From Hypericum androsaemum (lineage: Eukaryota; Streptophyta; Magnoliopsida; Malpighiales; Hypericaceae): a DNA stretch of 64,000 nucleotides. Below the pieces are notes generated by a model. It did not search any database and had not been told where the DNA came from. It saw only the letters and a list, made by a program, of their open reading frames with translations. Of this stretch, positions 10,001 through 21,186 are shown piece after piece; position 1 is the first letter of the stretch, and each line of letters starts with the position of its first letter. The DNA is taken from contig OZ023189.1 in the NCBI GenBank assembly GCA_963995505.1, forward strand, positions 1,005,155-1,069,154. Direction: 5' to 3'. The position numbers and the translations under genes are program-made.

Positions 10001-10837
10001 TAAAAACTAAGAATATGTTAAAGAATAACTTTGACATGAAAGATATGGGTCTATCTGACGTCATACTGGGGATTAAAATCTCTAGGACAACTGAAGAAAT
10101 TGTCTTGTAAAAATCTCACTACGTTGAGAATATACTCAAGAAATTCGATGCGTTTGACAAACCTCCGGCTAAGACTCCGGTAGACCTGAATCTACACTTG
10201 GCTAAAAACAGAGGTGACCCAGTATCTCAACTGAAATATGCAAAGATCATTGGTAGTCGAATGTACTTAACAAATTGTACACGCCCTGATATTGCATACT
10301 CAGTTAGCAAGCTTAGTAGATTCACGAGCAATCCAGGACCAGACCATTGGCTAGCTCTAGAAGGGTTCTAAAGTATCTGAAACATACCATGAACCATGAC
10401 ATACTTTATACCTAGGTATCCAGCTGTATTGGAAGGATACAGTGATGCGAATTGGATATCGGACACTAAACATAGGTGGAGGAGCTGTGCCCTAAAAATC
10501 CTCTAAACAAACGTGCATAGCTCGATCCACCATAGAGTCAGAGTTTGTAGCACTAGACAAAGCTGGGGAAGAAGCTGAATGGCTCAGAAATTTTCTAGAG
10601 GATATTCCGTGTTGGAACAAGCCTGTGCCCCCTGTATTGATACATTGTGATAGCATGTCTGCAATCGGGAGAGCACAAAGTACTATGTACAATGGTAAGT
10701 CTCGACATATCCGTAGGAGACATAACACCGTTAGACAATTTATCTCAAGTGGAGTAATAACCATTGATTATGTGAAGTCCAAGGACAACATAGCTGATCC
10801 TTTGACGAAAAGGAATCAACTAAGATCAAATGTATAA
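7010..10837 (+). pseudogene. Copia A1 gag-pol pseudogene
   Basis: Order along the DNA: gag with a UBN2-like region (7010-7470); a CCHC knuckle [14 protein letters not shown] (about 7777-7818); a ruined protease site (about 7925-7990, after an extra AA); a pre-integrase zinc region ([19 protein letters not shown]); an integrase core ([26 protein letters not shown]; 8510-8980); RT (9400-10110; CLYVDDMLITGS); and RNase H (10480-10837). Lesions include TAG at 7223 and 7445, a frameshift near 7925, TGA at 8974, TAA at 9733, TGA at 9778, TAA at 10108, and a deletion of about 32 bp near 10470. The ATG at 7010 fits the start used in A2. Confidence 0.9.
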
Positions 10838-11418
10838 CACAATAAGGGGAATGAGGTTAAACCCCACACATTAAAGAACGTTCATAACGGTAACTCAACC
10901 ATGATGAGTGGAGATCCCACGAACTTGGTTCAATGAGACAATTAAGTTATGGATGGTTCAGAAGATCACTTGGAACCCGTCCCATTCTCAGAAGCTGTCC
11001 AAGTACTACCCTGCAGAGGTGTGGTAAGGTTAAGCGTCTACGCTTTTAATGATTCCTATACCAGGAAAAGGTGGAGTATGGCAGGATACTCCTGATAGGA
11101 GATCACCTATATAAGTGTAAAGTGAGGCCGCTTCAAATAAAAAAATACTTATGAATCCAAGATAAGGTCCATGGCCAAAACAGACACAACGTAAGAACCA
11201 AAGGATATTAGAGATATCATTGTGTAAATGTTATTGTCTTGGTTTACATAAAAAACCTGACCAGTTCAAAATATCGCGTTCACTGAGCAGCAAGTAAATC
11301 CGATAGCATTTTACTAGGGAAGGTTCAAAGCGGTAAGCTACCTTTCTCGATGCAATGATAACTTGTCAACATTTTCTTAAAGTGTCAGCATGCATTAATT
11401 ATCATTCGTGTGGGGGAT

Positions 11419-11958
11419 TGTTGGAATAAATTTCCATTAATGCAATCTCACACCCCTTCATCCGAAAAGTCACGAACTTTTTGGAAAATTGGAGTGCATG
11501 ATGGGCACATCCGAAGAGTCACGAACTCTTTGGAAAACTCTACAAGGACGAAGAGGTACCTGGAGGGCACATCTGAAGAGTCACAAACTTTTTGGATCAC
11601 ATCATGCCTCTTCAGAAATGCATGTGACTTTTCAGGTTCCAACCCTCCATCGCCTATAAATAGGCCTGCCCCCCTCATTTGCAAATCACCCCGAACACTC
11701 ATTGCATAAGCATTCATTAGCAATAGTCGTTCTACTCTCTCCCTCTCTAAGAAAGTTCCAAGTATCCAAGGTTCGCCCGAAGCTTCGAGATTCGTTGTGC
11801 TACGATCTTGGAAGCAGCAAAGTCGTTGTATCTTGGGGACGATTGCCGCAGCCCGTGAGCACTGGATACATGGTAATCTCATCTTACGAAAAAAGAGTCT
11901 AACTCTTGCCTCAACTTTACATGATCCTAATCAAGTACACCACCTCCGACAAACAACA
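11419..11958 (+). repeat. 3' LTR of A1
   Basis: It starts TGTTGGAATAAATTTCC right after the polypurine tract and ends CCGACAAACAACA. The TATA box is at 11655-11663. The U3 repeats are as in the 5' LTR. It is complete at 540 bp, the shortest LTR of the family here. It lacks the long U3 insertion and the GAGCAC hexanucleotide repeat found in A2, A3 and A4. Confidence 0.9.
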
Positions 11959-12541
11959 GTTCTTGTGTCGGAGGATGTTGTGAATCAGTCTCAGCCACAA
12001 CAGATTAATGACAGAAAAGATTTAGGAGTCCCTTGCTGCTTTAATGTTGACAGTCTTGGATCTAACAACGTCTTCAGTGACGAAGCCGGGAAGATGGAGA
12101 AAAGAGGGAAGACCGATGATCGTAAACATGAGGATCGGGTATTTTCATCCATCTTAGATGAATTCTGGGATCAGAAGAATTGAAGAAATGCTAGCACAGT
12201 TTGCTTATAAAGGGGGTTCATTGGGTAGAGGAAAGGACACTATAAGTGGAAAATATTCTAGGAATGGAAAACCTGCAAGGCAGTGTGGGAATGCTGCAGT
12301 AGAAAGAGTTTCCGAAGGAGAAGTTAATAGCACAAAGTTACAGAAGGAGAAGTTCAAAGTGGAAAAGAAGAATTTTGATAGCAAGGAACATGCGGCGGAT
12401 GTGGCTTACCTACGAAAAAACACAGAAAACACATGGAACCCACCAAAATCTTGGTTTGGACTCTTACAAGAGGGTCATCTCCAGGACCCTTGGAGAGTGC
12501 TGATTATTTGTATGCTCCTTAATCGTACCACTGGTCGACAG
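11959..12541 (+). pseudogene. MBD4-like DNA glycosylase pseudogene, middle part
   Basis: The coding sequence resumes in phase after A1. It ends with WNPPKSWFGLLQEGHLQ then DPWRVLIICMLLNRTTG, which matches the start of the HhH-GPD glycosylase domain of MBD4 (W.PP.SPF.L.QE...DPWKLLIA...LNRTSG). In the family this domain removes T or U mispaired with G in DNA in the nucleus. The exon ends at 12541 with a good donor (CAG|GTATGG). A one-base insertion near 12178 shifts the frame (FWDQKN then stop). The rest of the glycosylase domain, including the helix-hairpin-helix and catalytic Asp, is not in the window. Confidence 0.8.
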
Positions 12542-12712
12542 GTATGGTATGTTGCAATCTCATGTGTTACTTTTTTAGTTGGTTTTGTTACTTTATAGGT
12601 TGGCAATGAGTACTTACTCTTGACTGTACAAGTCAGAGGTGCGAATTTCTTTACTGTAACAATTGTTTAACCTGGAACCATCATTGTTGGACTCATCATC
12701 CTCATTGTCATT
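12542..12712 (+). other. Truncated intron of the MBD4-like gene
   Basis: Non-coding sequence follows the splice donor at 12541/12542. It is cut off by the LTR of A2 at 12713. No further glycosylase exon is visible here or anywhere else in the window. Confidence 0.55.
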
Positions 12713-13660
12713 TGTTGGGTTTGAATGCATATTTAATGCATTTGGACCAAGCTGAAAGGCCCAAGCTGAAAAGCCCAAGTTGGAAAGTCCAAGCCGAGGA
12801 AGGGATTACCATATCAAAAATCGCAAGGGATTTTTCCCTGTTTATAAGGTAAAGCTCCAAGCTGGTGTAACATTAAATGTTCCATGCGCGTGTGCGTGTG
12901 CGCATGGCGCATTGGATGCAGGTCACAATGGGTGCTTTGTGGCGCACTTGGCACTTCGTACATGTCGTGAGAAGCTGGAGGAGCCTTAAGCATTTTGCCC
13001 GAGTTCGGAGAGAGCTGCGTAGCTACCGAAGTGACGAGGGGCTGCAAGCGCCTTCCAGGATGGCCACCGAAGAGGCACGAAGGGCTGGAACGTCCTGGAG
13101 ACTTCCAGACAGCCAAAGGGTTGCGAGATCCCTCATGAAAGAGTGCTAGCAAAGTCTGGACGCACCTGGAAGCATCCAGAATGCCACCAAAGTGCCACGA
13201 GAGTAGCCAGCCTGTCTGCCTAGCGAAGGGACATCTCCGAAGGGCCACGAGCGATCTGGCTGCCTGCCTGAGTCGCATCTCTTCGGAAGTGCCTCGTGCC
13301 CCTTCGGAGTGCCTACCTGCCACTCTTCCAATGGCTATAAATAGGCCTCACCCCCTCATTTGCACACCATCCCAGCAGCAAGTGCATTCCATAAGCATTG
13401 TTGTCTTCTTCTCTCTCCCCGTTCTTTATTTACAAATAGTCCGAAAGTTCTGGGTATATAAGGGTTCGCCCAAAAGTTTCGATATACGTGTGCAACGTTC
13501 TTGGAAATGCCCGAACAGTCATTGTATCTTGGGGATGATTGCCGTAGCCCGTACCGCACTAAAATATACGGGGCAATCTCATCTTACGGAGAAAGTGTCC
13601 AACACTTGCCTCGACTGCCGTAGATCCTAATCAAGTACACCGAACCCTCTGACAACAACA
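12713..13660 (+). repeat. 5' LTR of A2
   Basis: It starts TGTTGGGTTTGAATGC and ends GACAACAACA, 948 bp. TATA (CTATAAATAGG) is at 13335-13345. The U3 contains a short GCGTGTGCG tract rather than the long GAGCAC repeat seen in the 3' LTR, and several CCGAAGnGnCACGA motifs. Its start more closely resembles that of A4 (TGTTGGGTTGAATGC) than its own 3' partner. Confidence 0.85.
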
Positions 13661-13662
13661 AT

Positions 13663-13675
13663 CGTAAGACGAGAT
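13663..13675 (+). promoter_or_regulatory. Primer-binding-site region of A2
   Basis: CGTAAGACGAGAT starts 2 nt after the LTR end at 13660. It is complementary, with one mismatch, to ATCTCATCTTACG inside the LTR (13577-13589). Confidence 0.55.
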
Positions 13676-13689
13676 TCGTGTACTTGAAG

Positions 13690-16600
13690 ATGGCATTGTC
13701 AAGCACCGTAGCACTGACAACGGTACCAGGAACTGTCCACGCCACAAGGCCAGTGAAGTTCAACGATACCGAGTTCAAGAGGCGGCAACAGAAGATGACG
13801 TTCTATCTGACCACGCTCAACCTAGTTTGGTTTCTGAAAGAGGAAGCACCGAAGATAGCGAAAAATGAGATGGATCAACAGAAGATCAACGCTATCGACG
13901 CATAGAGTCACAGTGACTTCCTGTGCCAGAACTACGTCCTGAATGGACTAGACAACACGCTCTACAATGTCTACGTGATAGCCAAGACCACTAAGGAGCT
14001 GTGGAGTTCACTCGAGAAGAAGTACAAAACGGAGGATGCCGGGACGAAGAAATTCATCGTCGGACGATTCCTCGACTTCAAGATGGTGGACTCCAAGAAG
14101 GTCATCGACCAAGTGCAGGAGTTGTAGCTGATCCTTCACGAGATCCAAGCCGAAGGGATGCAACTCAGCGAGTCCTTCCAAGTAGCTGCGATGATCGAGA
14201 AGCTCCCCCCGCTCTGGAAGGACTTCAGGAGCTACCTCAAGCACAAGAGGAAGGACATGGGCCTAGAAGACCTGATAGTGAGACTTAGGATCGAGGAAGA
14301 CAACCGAAAGTCCAAAGTGAAGCAAGGCAAGGCCAACTCTGAGACCACCGTGCACCTCGCTGAGGGAAAAGGTGGCAAAAAGAGGAAGAAGTCTGGGGAT
14401 AAGCAGGAGAAGCAAGAGCCCAAGAAGAAAAAGAACAAGAAGATCAAGGGCGACTGCTACAACTGCGGCAAACTCGGCCACATGGCTAAGGACTGTCGCC
14501 AGCCGAAGAAGGACGACCAAGGAAAGCCTAACCTGGCTGAAGACTTGTCCGAACTGGATCTGTCAGCCGTGGTGTTTGAAGCCAACCTGGTGGAAAATCC
14601 AAGAGAGTGGTTCGTGGACACAGGAGCTACCCGCCACGTCTGCTCAGACAAGGAGATGTTCTCGAACTATATACCGATCACCGGCCGAAAGCTGTTCATG
14701 GGAAACTCTGCAACATCCAAGATCGTCGGTCTGGGTAAGGTGGTCCTAAAGCTGACCTCAGGAAAGGAGCTAGCCCTCAAGGATGTGCTGCATGTCCCGG
14801 ACATCTGCAAGAACTTAGTTTCCAGCTCACGGTTAAGCAAAGCCGGTCTTAAGCTTGTATTTGAGGCTGATAAGTTTGTACTGACCAAAGCGGGTCAATT
14901 CATAGAAAAGGGTTATCTAGAAAAGGGGCTATTTAAGATGAATGTAATAACTGTACATCGCACCTTTAATGGTAAAAATAAAGTTAACGCTTCTTCTTAC
15001 TTGGCCGAGTGTTCTAATTTATGGCATGGTAGATTAGGACACATAAATTTAAACTCGCTAAGAAAGTTAGTAAGTTTAAATTTATTACCGAATCTAGAGT
15101 TCAACCCATCCGATAAATGTGAAGTATGTGTGGAGGCTAAAATGACCAAAGCACCTTTCCATTCGGTGGAAAGAAGTACTACGCCTTTAGAGTTAATTCA
15201 TACGGACACTTGCGATATGAAACACGTGCAAACTAAAGGCGGGAAGAAATACTTCATCATGTTTATCGATGATTGCACGAGATACTGTTACATATATCTC
15301 CTAAAGGGCAAAGACGAAGCTCTTGATGCCTTTAAGAGATATAAGAATGAGGTTGAAAATCAACTCAGCGTGAAAATCAAAATGATCTAAAGTGATCAAG
15401 GGGGAGAATATGTAGCTCTGTTTGATGAACTCTTTCAAGAACATTTCATTATTCATCAGACGACTGCTCCATACTCACCTCAATCGAATGGCGTAGCTGA
15501 ACGCAAAAATCAAACTCTTAAGGAGATGATGAATGCTATGTTGATTAGCTCGGGCTTACCCCAGAACATGTGGGGGGAAGCTGTGCTCTCAGCTAACCAC
15601 ATTCTAAACAAGTTGCCACACAAGAAAAGGGATAAAACCCCATATGAACTATGGAAAGGAAGGAAGTCTTCCTACGGTTACCTTAAAGTGTGGGGGTGCC
15701 TAGCAAAGGTCGAAGTACCTAAGCCTAAGCAGGTGAGAATAGGACCCAAGACCATTGATTGCATCTTTATCGGATATGCACAAAATAGTAGTGCTTATCG
15801 GTTCTTGGTGCATAAATCTGAAAACCCTGAGATAAACACGGGTATGGTCATAGAATCAAGGAACGCAACGTTTTTTGAAGATAGCTTTCCTAATAACGAA
15901 AGAAAGGAAGCAAGTCCGAAGAAAAGGGCTCACGAGACTACGCAAGGGTCAAATCAGAAAGATGATGAACCTAGACGTAGTAAACGGACGAAGGTAACTA
16001 AATCTTTCAGTCCGGACTATCTAACCTATGCGTTAGAAGATGAACCCAGGACAATCTAAGAGGCATTGTCCAGTCTAGATGCTCCTCTCTGGAAGGAAGC
16101 TATCAATAGTGAGATAGAATCCATTATGCAAAACCACACGTGGGAAATCGTGGATCTCCCACCGGGCTGCAAACCTTTGGGATGCAGGTGGATCCTAAAA
16201 AGGAAATACAAAGCTGATGGATCAATCGGCAAATACAAAGCTCGATTGGTAGCTAAGGGGTTCAAACAGAAGGAGGGACATGATTTCTTTGACACGTATT
16301 CACCAGTCACAAGAATCACATCAATTAGAGTGCTCATAGCTGTTGCGGCACTCTATAACCTCGAGATCCACCAAATGGACGTAAAAACAGCTTTCCTAAA
16401 TGGAGAACTGGAAGAGGAGATATACATGGAGCAACCTGAAGGGTTTGTGGCTCCCGGTCAAGAGCATAAAGTGTGTCGGCTAGTCAAGTCATTATACGGG
16501 CTAAAACAAGCGCCAAAACAGTGGCACGAGAAATTTGACGGAATAATGCTGTTGAATAGATTTAAGATCAATGAGTGCGATAAATGTGTTTACATTAAGG

Positions 16601-17583
16601 GCACACCTGAAGCTTACGTAATTGTATGTCTCTACGTAGATGGCTTACTAATTATGGGAAGCAATAAAGAGGTTATTGTGAAAACTAAGAACATGTTAAA
16701 GAACCACTTTGACATGAAAGATATGGGTCTGGCAGACGTCATACTAGGAATAAAAATCTCTAGGAAAGCTGACGAAATTATCTTGACTCAATCCCACTAC
16801 GTGGAAAGCGTGCTCAAGAAATTTAAAGCTTTTGACAAACCTCCGGTTAAGACTCCAGTAGATTTGAATCTACACTTAGCCAAGAATCGAGGGGACCCAG
16901 TATCTCAACTGAGGTATGCGCAGATTATCAGGAGCTTGATGTATTTAACAAACTGTACACGTCCCGATATTGAGTACTCAGTTAGTAAGCTTAGTAGATT
17001 CACAAGTAATCCAGGGAAGGATCACTAGCTAGCTCTGGAAAGGGTTTTACGGTACTTAAAACATACCATAAACTATGGCATACATTATGCTAAATATCCA
17101 GCTGTATTAGAAGGATACAGTGACGCAAACTGGATATCAGACACTAAGGACTCCAAATCCATGAGTGGATACGTATTCACCATAGGAGGATGAGTTAAGT
17201 CTTGGAAGTCCTCTAAACAAACGTGCATAGCTCGATCCACCATGGAGTTGGAGTTTATAGCACTAGACAAAGCTGGGGAAGAAGCTGAATGGCTCAGAAA
17301 CTTCCTAGAGGATATTCCGTGCTGGAGCAAACCGGTGTCTCCCGTATTGATACATTATGATAGCATGTCTGCAATCGGGAGAGCACAAAGTACAATGTAC
17401 ATCGGAAAGTCTCGACATATCCGTCGGAGATACAATACCGTTAGACAGTTGATCTCTAGTGGGGTGATCACCATTAATTACGTAAAGTCCAAGGACAACT
17501 TAGCTGATCCTTTTACGAAAGGAATCAATAGAGATCAAATGTACAATGCAGTAAGGGGAATGGGATTAAAATTCACACACTAA
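13690..17583 (+). pseudogene. Copia A2 gag-pol pseudogene (single frame, stops only)
   Basis: All coding blocks of A2 lie in one reading frame over 3.9 kb: gag, the knuckle [14 protein letters not shown], protease with intact [13 protein letters not shown] (about 14610), the pre-integrase zinc region, integrase ([19 protein letters not shown]), RT and RNase H. It is interrupted only by stops: TAG 13903, TAG 14125, TAA 15388, TAA 16057, TAG 17026, TGA 17191. The RT active site reads CLYVDGLLIMGS, so the second Asp of the catalytic YVDD is lost. The ATG at 13690 is the first Met of the frame and aligns with A1. Confidence 0.9.
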
Positions 17584-18126
17584 AGAACGTCCATAGCGGT
17601 AACTCAACCATGATGACTGGAGATCCCACAAACTTGGTTCAATGATACAACTAAGTTATGGAGGGTTCAGTTAATCACCTGGAACCTATCTCATTCTCAG
17701 AAGCTGCCAAGGTATTAACCTGCAGAGGTGTGGTAAGGTTAAGCATTATGCTTTTAATGATTCCTATACCTTGATAAAGGTGGAGTATAGCAGGATATTC
17801 CTGATAGGAGATCACTATGTAAGTGTGAAGTGAGGCCGCTTCAAATGGGAAAAAACACTAATGAATCCAAGAAACGGTCCATGGCCGAAACTGACACAAC
17901 GTGAGAACCCAAATATACTAGGGTTATTATTGTGTAAATGTTATTGTCTTGGTTTATGCCAAAAGCTGACGGTTCAAGACATCACGTTCATCGAGCAGCG
18001 AGTAAATCTGATAACATATTACTAGAGAAGGTTCAAAGCCGCAAGCTACCTATCTCGATGCAATAATAACACGTCAGAACTTTCGATTAGAGTCTGCATG
18101 CATTGGTCATCATTCATGTGGGGGAT

Positions 18127-19141
18127 TGTTGGATTTGTGAATGAGCCCAAAGAAGGCCCAAAGTCCAAAAGAACAAAAGGGAAAATAGAAAGTGCCATCC
18201 CACTTTAGAAAGTGGCACCAACTTTTCCTAGTTTAAAAGGAGAAACTCCTTGTTGACTAGGAAATAAGTTGACCACCTGGAGGGAAAGCCAATTTGGACC
18301 GCGACGAGGATGGTGCGTAGCACTATCCGAGCAAGAGCACAAGCATGAGCACATGCACGAGCACGAGCAGGAGCATGAGCACGAGCATGAGCACAAGCAC
18401 GCACACACGCAATAGCACGAGCACGCGCACGCGCGTGTGCGTGTGCGCATGGCGCATTGGACGCAGGTCGCAATGGGCACTTTGTGGCACACTTGGCACT
18501 TCGCACGTGTCGCGAGGAGTTGGAGGAGCCTTAAGTATTTTGCCCCGGTCCGGAGAAAGCTGCGCAGCTACCGAAGTGACGAGGAGCTGCGAGCACCTTC
18601 CAGGATGGCCACCGAAGAGGCACGAAGGGCTGGAATGTCCAGGAGACTTCCACAAGGCCGAAGGGTTGCGAGATCCATCACGAAAAGGGTGCCAGCACAG
18701 TCTGGGCGTGCCTGGAAGGATCCAGAAGCCACCGAAGTGCCACGAGTGTAGCCAGCCAGCCTGCTGGCCGAACGGACGCGTCCCTTCGGGATGGCTACTT
18801 CCCTGCCTCCTCCGGCCTATAAATAGGCCTGCCCCCTTGCCATTTTCCTCATCCCAGCAGCAAATGCACTCTCCATAGCATTGTTGTCTTCTTCTCTCCC
18901 CCGTTCTTCACTTACAAGTCCGTCCGAAAGTTCTGGGTATATAAGGGTTCGCCCGAAAGTTTCGAGATACGTGTGCAACGTTCTTGAAAATGCCCTAACA
19001 GTCATTGTATTTTGGGGATGATTGCCGTAGCCCGTACCGCACTGAAATATACGGGACAATCTCATCTTACGGAGAAAGTGTCCAACACTTGCCTCGACTG
19101 CCGTAGATCCTAATCAAGTACACCACCTCCGACCAACAACA
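18127..19141 (+). repeat. 3' LTR of A2
   Basis: It starts TGTTGGATTTGTGAATG after the tract GTGGGGGAT and ends CCGACCAACAACA, 1015 bp. It contains an imperfect (GAGCAC)n hexanucleotide repeat at about 18328-18440, which also creates false open frames. TATA (CTATAAATAGG) is at 18817-18827. The part downstream of TATA matches the 5' LTR closely, but the first part of U3 does not. Confidence 0.87.
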
Positions 19142-20849
19142 TCTACATCCTTGATGATCAATCCATTTGACAAGGTTCTGAGTTGAGATGACTCCTTGTC
19201 AACATTACTGTGCTCTTTGGTGCAGTCGATGCTTTATTTTCATCAACGGTCTCCTGGATCTTCCTTCTTTTCTTCTTCTTTTTCTTCTCTGAGCTGTTTA
19301 CTTCAACAGAGTCCTCGGGATTGCCATCCAGTATGTATTATGTACATAAGGCATAAGGTAGTCAGCGTGCACTTGCAAACTATGTATCCAAGTCTGGCAT
19401 AAATTGGACTCTGCATGCATGCAAGATCATTTGAGGTGATAAGCAATCAAGTTTTACTGCCCTCTTCTCCCTTTTCTTCTCTATCTTCTTGGCTCCGGTG
19501 CACATTAAAGAACCATATAAAGGGACTTGGACTTGAACAAATTAGCATTGTTTTTCAAATCGCTCAAACGATCATAGAAAGTACATGTTCCAAAAGCTCA
19601 CGTTTCATCTCATCTTTGTTCACTTAACACTTTTTACACTCACTTGCTAATTCTTCATTTCTTTCTATTGGGTGTCTAGAATACTAGGGCCAATCAGAAT
19701 ACACGATAACATAACTTAGCAAGAAACAAATAACACAAAATAAAATGAGCTGACTGCTTCAAAACTTAATGGGTGTGAGCCAGCCAGGCTGAGCAAATAC
19801 AAAATGAAGTGGTCACACCAAAATATACTGACCCATTGCCGGTGCACTTCTCGGTTTCTCCACTTTGCTGCACATCATGTGCCACTTCAGTTTTAGCCTC
19901 AACCTCACCTTGCTGAGACTTATTATCGCTCTTTTTCCTTTTCTTCTTCGACAATGGCACATCAGCAGAGACTTGGCCATCAAGAGGCAATTCCACTTCA
20001 GGTAAGTTATCTGCCCCGTAATTAAGAGCTGTCAGTGATTCCAATATAAACCCAAAAAATGACATTGACCAGAAAAACCAAAAGTCGCAGACAGGGAGCA
20101 CAAAAATCTAGCGTACATGAACTAGAATAACTACATTCAAATGCATGTCTCAAAGGTGATCACAGTAATAGCTGGCGAATATGAACATCATCTTATCCAG
20201 GAGCTGAGACTCATGTTTTTTTTATTACTTTTCCTCATACAATATTCCTCCTTATGCAGACACCGGGAAGAAATATTGAAAGCAAGTTTTAACAAGAAAT
20301 TGAAATGTTTGATAGAAGGACTAGGGTATCACTTAGTTTCAGCTCAATGCTTCGAAAGTTGTTGAGTAAATTCGCATGAATTAGGGGAAGTTGCCCCCCA
20401 AAAGTAACAAACCTACATAACCAGGAATGCTATAGCTTTTATAAATGGGCCAAGTTTTATAACAACATGACAACCTTTCAAGACCTTTAGCACGCCCTTC
20501 ATCATGCTGGGCCAAACAAGAAAATTCCTAACTGTCCTCTAGTCAAAGCATTGATCATCAAACACAATGCAAACCAAATCGGCTGATTAAAATAAAGGAG
20601 TTAGGGTACCGCACGTACTTATCATTTGGATTGACCTAGTCTTCTTCATTTACGCTGGGATTAGGGTCTAGCCTCTTGGTTTATGTTGCACCATGAAGGG
20701 CTTCGGCATAATTAAGTTCTGGACCATCCTCGCCCTCAGATGTTGATGCTTCTCCTCCTTCGGTACCTGCTTGGTTATTGGTTTCAGCTTTGTACCATTC
20801 TCCACCCTCGCGTTGACAGACTGCTCTGTATCCTGATCGACCTTCTTGC
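19142..20849 (-). pseudogene. FKBP43/53-type immunophilin pseudogene, central and linker exons
   Basis: Minus-strand exon-like blocks. At about 20640-20849 there is an acidic/polar stretch (AGTEGGEASTSEGEDGPELN in one frame). At 19833-20011 is an exon with LPEVELPLDGQVSADVPLSK then KKRKKS, with acceptor CAG before 20011 and donor GGGTCAGT after 19833. At about 19142-19330 is a Lys-rich block (SEKKKKKKRRKIQETVDENK), then SSQLRTLSNGLIIKDV. That last motif marks the start of the FKBP peptidyl-prolyl isomerase domain in plant nuclear FKBPs. The sequence ends there, at the A2 LTR. The whole isomerase domain is missing and frames shift near 19200. Confidence 0.7.
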
Positions 20850-21142
20850 TGTCACGTGCCTAAGAGTGTCACGTGAAATTAGAAGGAACAAGTAGGTGAC
20901 GTGGCCAAAGTAGTGAGCTGAAGTGGAAGGCTTGTGATGTGGCATTATATTGGCAGTAATTTTTGTAACGTGTAACGGTTGTAACAGATTGTAACTACCT
21001 ATAGCTAGCTATTAAAGGATGTACCAAGCCCATTAGAAGGGTATCAAAGAAATATATCAATAATACCCCTCTTCTACTCTCTGTTCTTCTCTCTACTCTT
21101 CTTCTGTTATCAAGAACTCCCCTATCTTCTTGGATTGTGATA
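20850..21142 (+). repeat. 5' LTR of Ty3 element 2
   Basis: 293 bp, TGTCACGTGCC to GTGATA. It contains two CACGTG E-box palindromes near 20853-20876 and CT-rich sequence near its end. It lacks a segment of about 25 bp that the 3' LTR carries near 26700-26724. Confidence 0.85.
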
Positions 21143-21144
21143 TC

Positions 21145-21157
21145 TGGTATCAGAGCC
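21145..21157 (+). promoter_or_regulatory. Primer-binding site, tRNA-iMet type
   Basis: TGGTATCAGAGCC lies 2 nt after the LTR and matches the common plant initiator-Met tRNA primer site. Confidence 0.9.
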
Positions 21158-21186
21158 TAATCGAGATGGACACCCGCTAGAAAAAC

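Larger units (their letters stand above)
6524..11958 (+). mobile_element. Ty1/copia element A1, inserted in MBD4-like gene
   Basis: This is an LTR retrotransposon with copia domain order (gag, protease, integrase, RT, RNase H), a polypurine tract (TGTGGGGGA, 11409-11417) and a 5-bp TSD (GTTCT). The 5' LTR has an 83-bp deletion at its end, and the 3' LTR is 540 bp. The polyprotein is broken by several stops, frameshifts and deletions, so it is not autonomous now. Removing the element and one TSD copy leaves the host reading frame continuous. That shows the insertion hit coding sequence. Confidence 0.92.
12713..19141 (+). mobile_element. Ty1/copia element A2, no TSD, mismatched LTRs
   Basis: This is a copia element of the same family as A1 and A3. 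The 5' LTR is 12713-13660, the coding region 13690-17583, and the 3' LTR 18127-19141. The five bases outside the two ends differ (TCATT at left, TCTAC at right). The first 170-200 bp of the two U3 regions are dissimilar. The left flank is the MBD4-like gene and the right flank is the FKBP-like gene, and each is truncated at the element. I infer a recombinant formed between two separate insertions. Confidence 0.85.

Noticed and set aside
12814..13323. 169-codon minus-strand frame in the A2 5' LTR
   Set aside because: Antisense to U3 of an LTR. It has no motif and is not conserved as a frame in A3 or A4.
18205..18506. Cys/Ser- and Ala/His-rich minus-strand frames
   Set aside because: They are produced by the (GAGCAC)n hexanucleotide repeat in the A2 LTR.
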